NCBI GenBank assembly: GCA_021791695.1
Contig: JAJYWC010000002.1
Span: 1-64,000, forward strand
Length of the DNA: 64,000 nt
DNA from: an archaeon
GTDB taxonomy: Archaea > Thermoproteota > Nitrososphaeria > Nitrososphaerales > Gagatemarchaeaceae
Reading direction: 5' to 3'
How positions within the stretch are numbered: position 1 is the first letter of the stretch; every line of letters starts with the position of its first letter. Positions 63,871 to 64,000 of this stretch are shown in pieces. Position numbers and translations under genes: made by a program. The notes under the pieces are model-generated. The model saw only the letters and a list, made by a program, of their open reading frames with translations. It did no database searches and was not told the origin of the DNA.

Positions 63871-64000
63871 TCATCTCGATAGCAGGGCGACGCCGCCGGT
63901 CGCCGTCGGAATTCCCCTCCAAGACTGGACGAGCGCGGTTCTGGCATCCTTCACCTGGACCGGCCCCGCCTGGCCCTTCAGCTGAAGATAGCACTCGAGA
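63871..64000 (-). CDS. Thiolase-like protein (5' part outside the window)
   Basis: Only the last 42 codons are visible, in minus-strand reading from the window edge to TGA at 63871. They read as a thiolase C-terminus: a C-Y-L-Q-L-K-G-Q-A-G-P-V-Q-V segment matching the family QLRGEAG-x-RQV, then TALVQSWRG and TATGGVALL. It directly precedes the Cys-lacking thiolase-like gene, so the two probably form a pair. Whether this copy holds the catalytic Cys cannot be seen. Confidence 0.7.
   Translation of the reverse strand, partial: LECYLQLKGQAGPVQVKDARTALVQSWRGIPTATGGVALLSR

Noticed and set aside
1-64000. CRISPR array, insertion sequence or prophage
   Set aside because: No regularly spaced repeats, transposase, integrase or phage structural gene was seen; the only mobile element found is the intein.

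Overview
This 64 kb window is chromosomal DNA from a G+C-rich archaeon, most likely of the Thaumarchaeota/TACK branch. The lineage is inferred from gene content: RadA, an archaeal-type AsnRS, ribosomal protein eL13, a PolB2-type DNA polymerase, cis-prenyltransferase beside DUF373, AMMECR1, a CBS-less IMP dehydrogenase and many leaderless genes with a TATA element about 27 bp upstream. Heme O and heme A synthases and a superoxide dismutase point to aerobic respiration. No ammonia-oxidation gene is visible. Genes are tightly packed on both strands, often with GTGA/TTGA/ATGA start-stop overlaps, and TTG and GTG starts are common.

Layout. 1-8.0 kb: Lhr-like helicase (cut by the window edge), PPOX/F420-type oxidoreductase, beta-propeller protein, aminotransferase, gamma-glutamyltransferase, MFS transporter, beta-hydroxyacid dehydrogenase. 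8.2-12.6 kb: a four-gene methyl-transfer/methionine operon with split MetE N and C domains, a third MetE-like barrel carrying a DUF4346-like tail, and an MTHFR-like protein. 12.7-20 kb: sugar-nucleotide transferase, membrane and small proteins, guaB-guaA-adenosine deaminase, an HTH protein and a molybdopterin oxidoreductase. 20-28.9 kb: sugar kinase, split transketolase and ribulose-phosphate epimerase operon, then an MMPL transporter, nitroreductase, transaldolase and superoxide dismutase. 29-33 kb: eL13, an OGG1-type glycosylase, a tRNA-Tyr interrupted by three introns, and an ABC exporter. 33.2-38.5 kb: an operon of a RecA-like protein, two tandem small paralogs and an intein-containing PolB2. 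38.8-41.1 kb: a CPTC membrane protein with ctaB and ctaA. 41-52.4 kb: Mut7-C, AMMECR1, glycosyltransferase, ThiI-like protein, asnS, radA, a surface protein, Nudix, pyrF and an eL22-like protein. 52.4-54 kb: an HTH-ferritin-like regulator divergent from a ZIP transporter with operator-like repeats between them. 54-64 kb: uppS/DUF373, acyl-CoA ligase, thiolase, an ECF-S-like protein, and a cluster of two DUF35 proteins, acetoacetyl-CoA synthetase and two further thiolase-like proteins.

The genes form coherent modules: methionine/one-carbon metabolism, purine synthesis, the non-oxidative pentose phosphate pathway, heme A synthesis, acyl-CoA/ketone metabolism and DNA damage handling. The strongest candidates for new biology are (1) the methionine operon with the MetE-DUF4346 fusion, (2) the RecA-like/small paralog/PolB2 cassette, which resembles bacterial mutasome operons in logic, (3) the HTH-ferritin-like metal regulator with its operator, (4) the three-intron tRNA-Tyr, and (5) three divergent gene pairs whose start codons are 58-60 bp apart around a single shared AT-rich promoter element.
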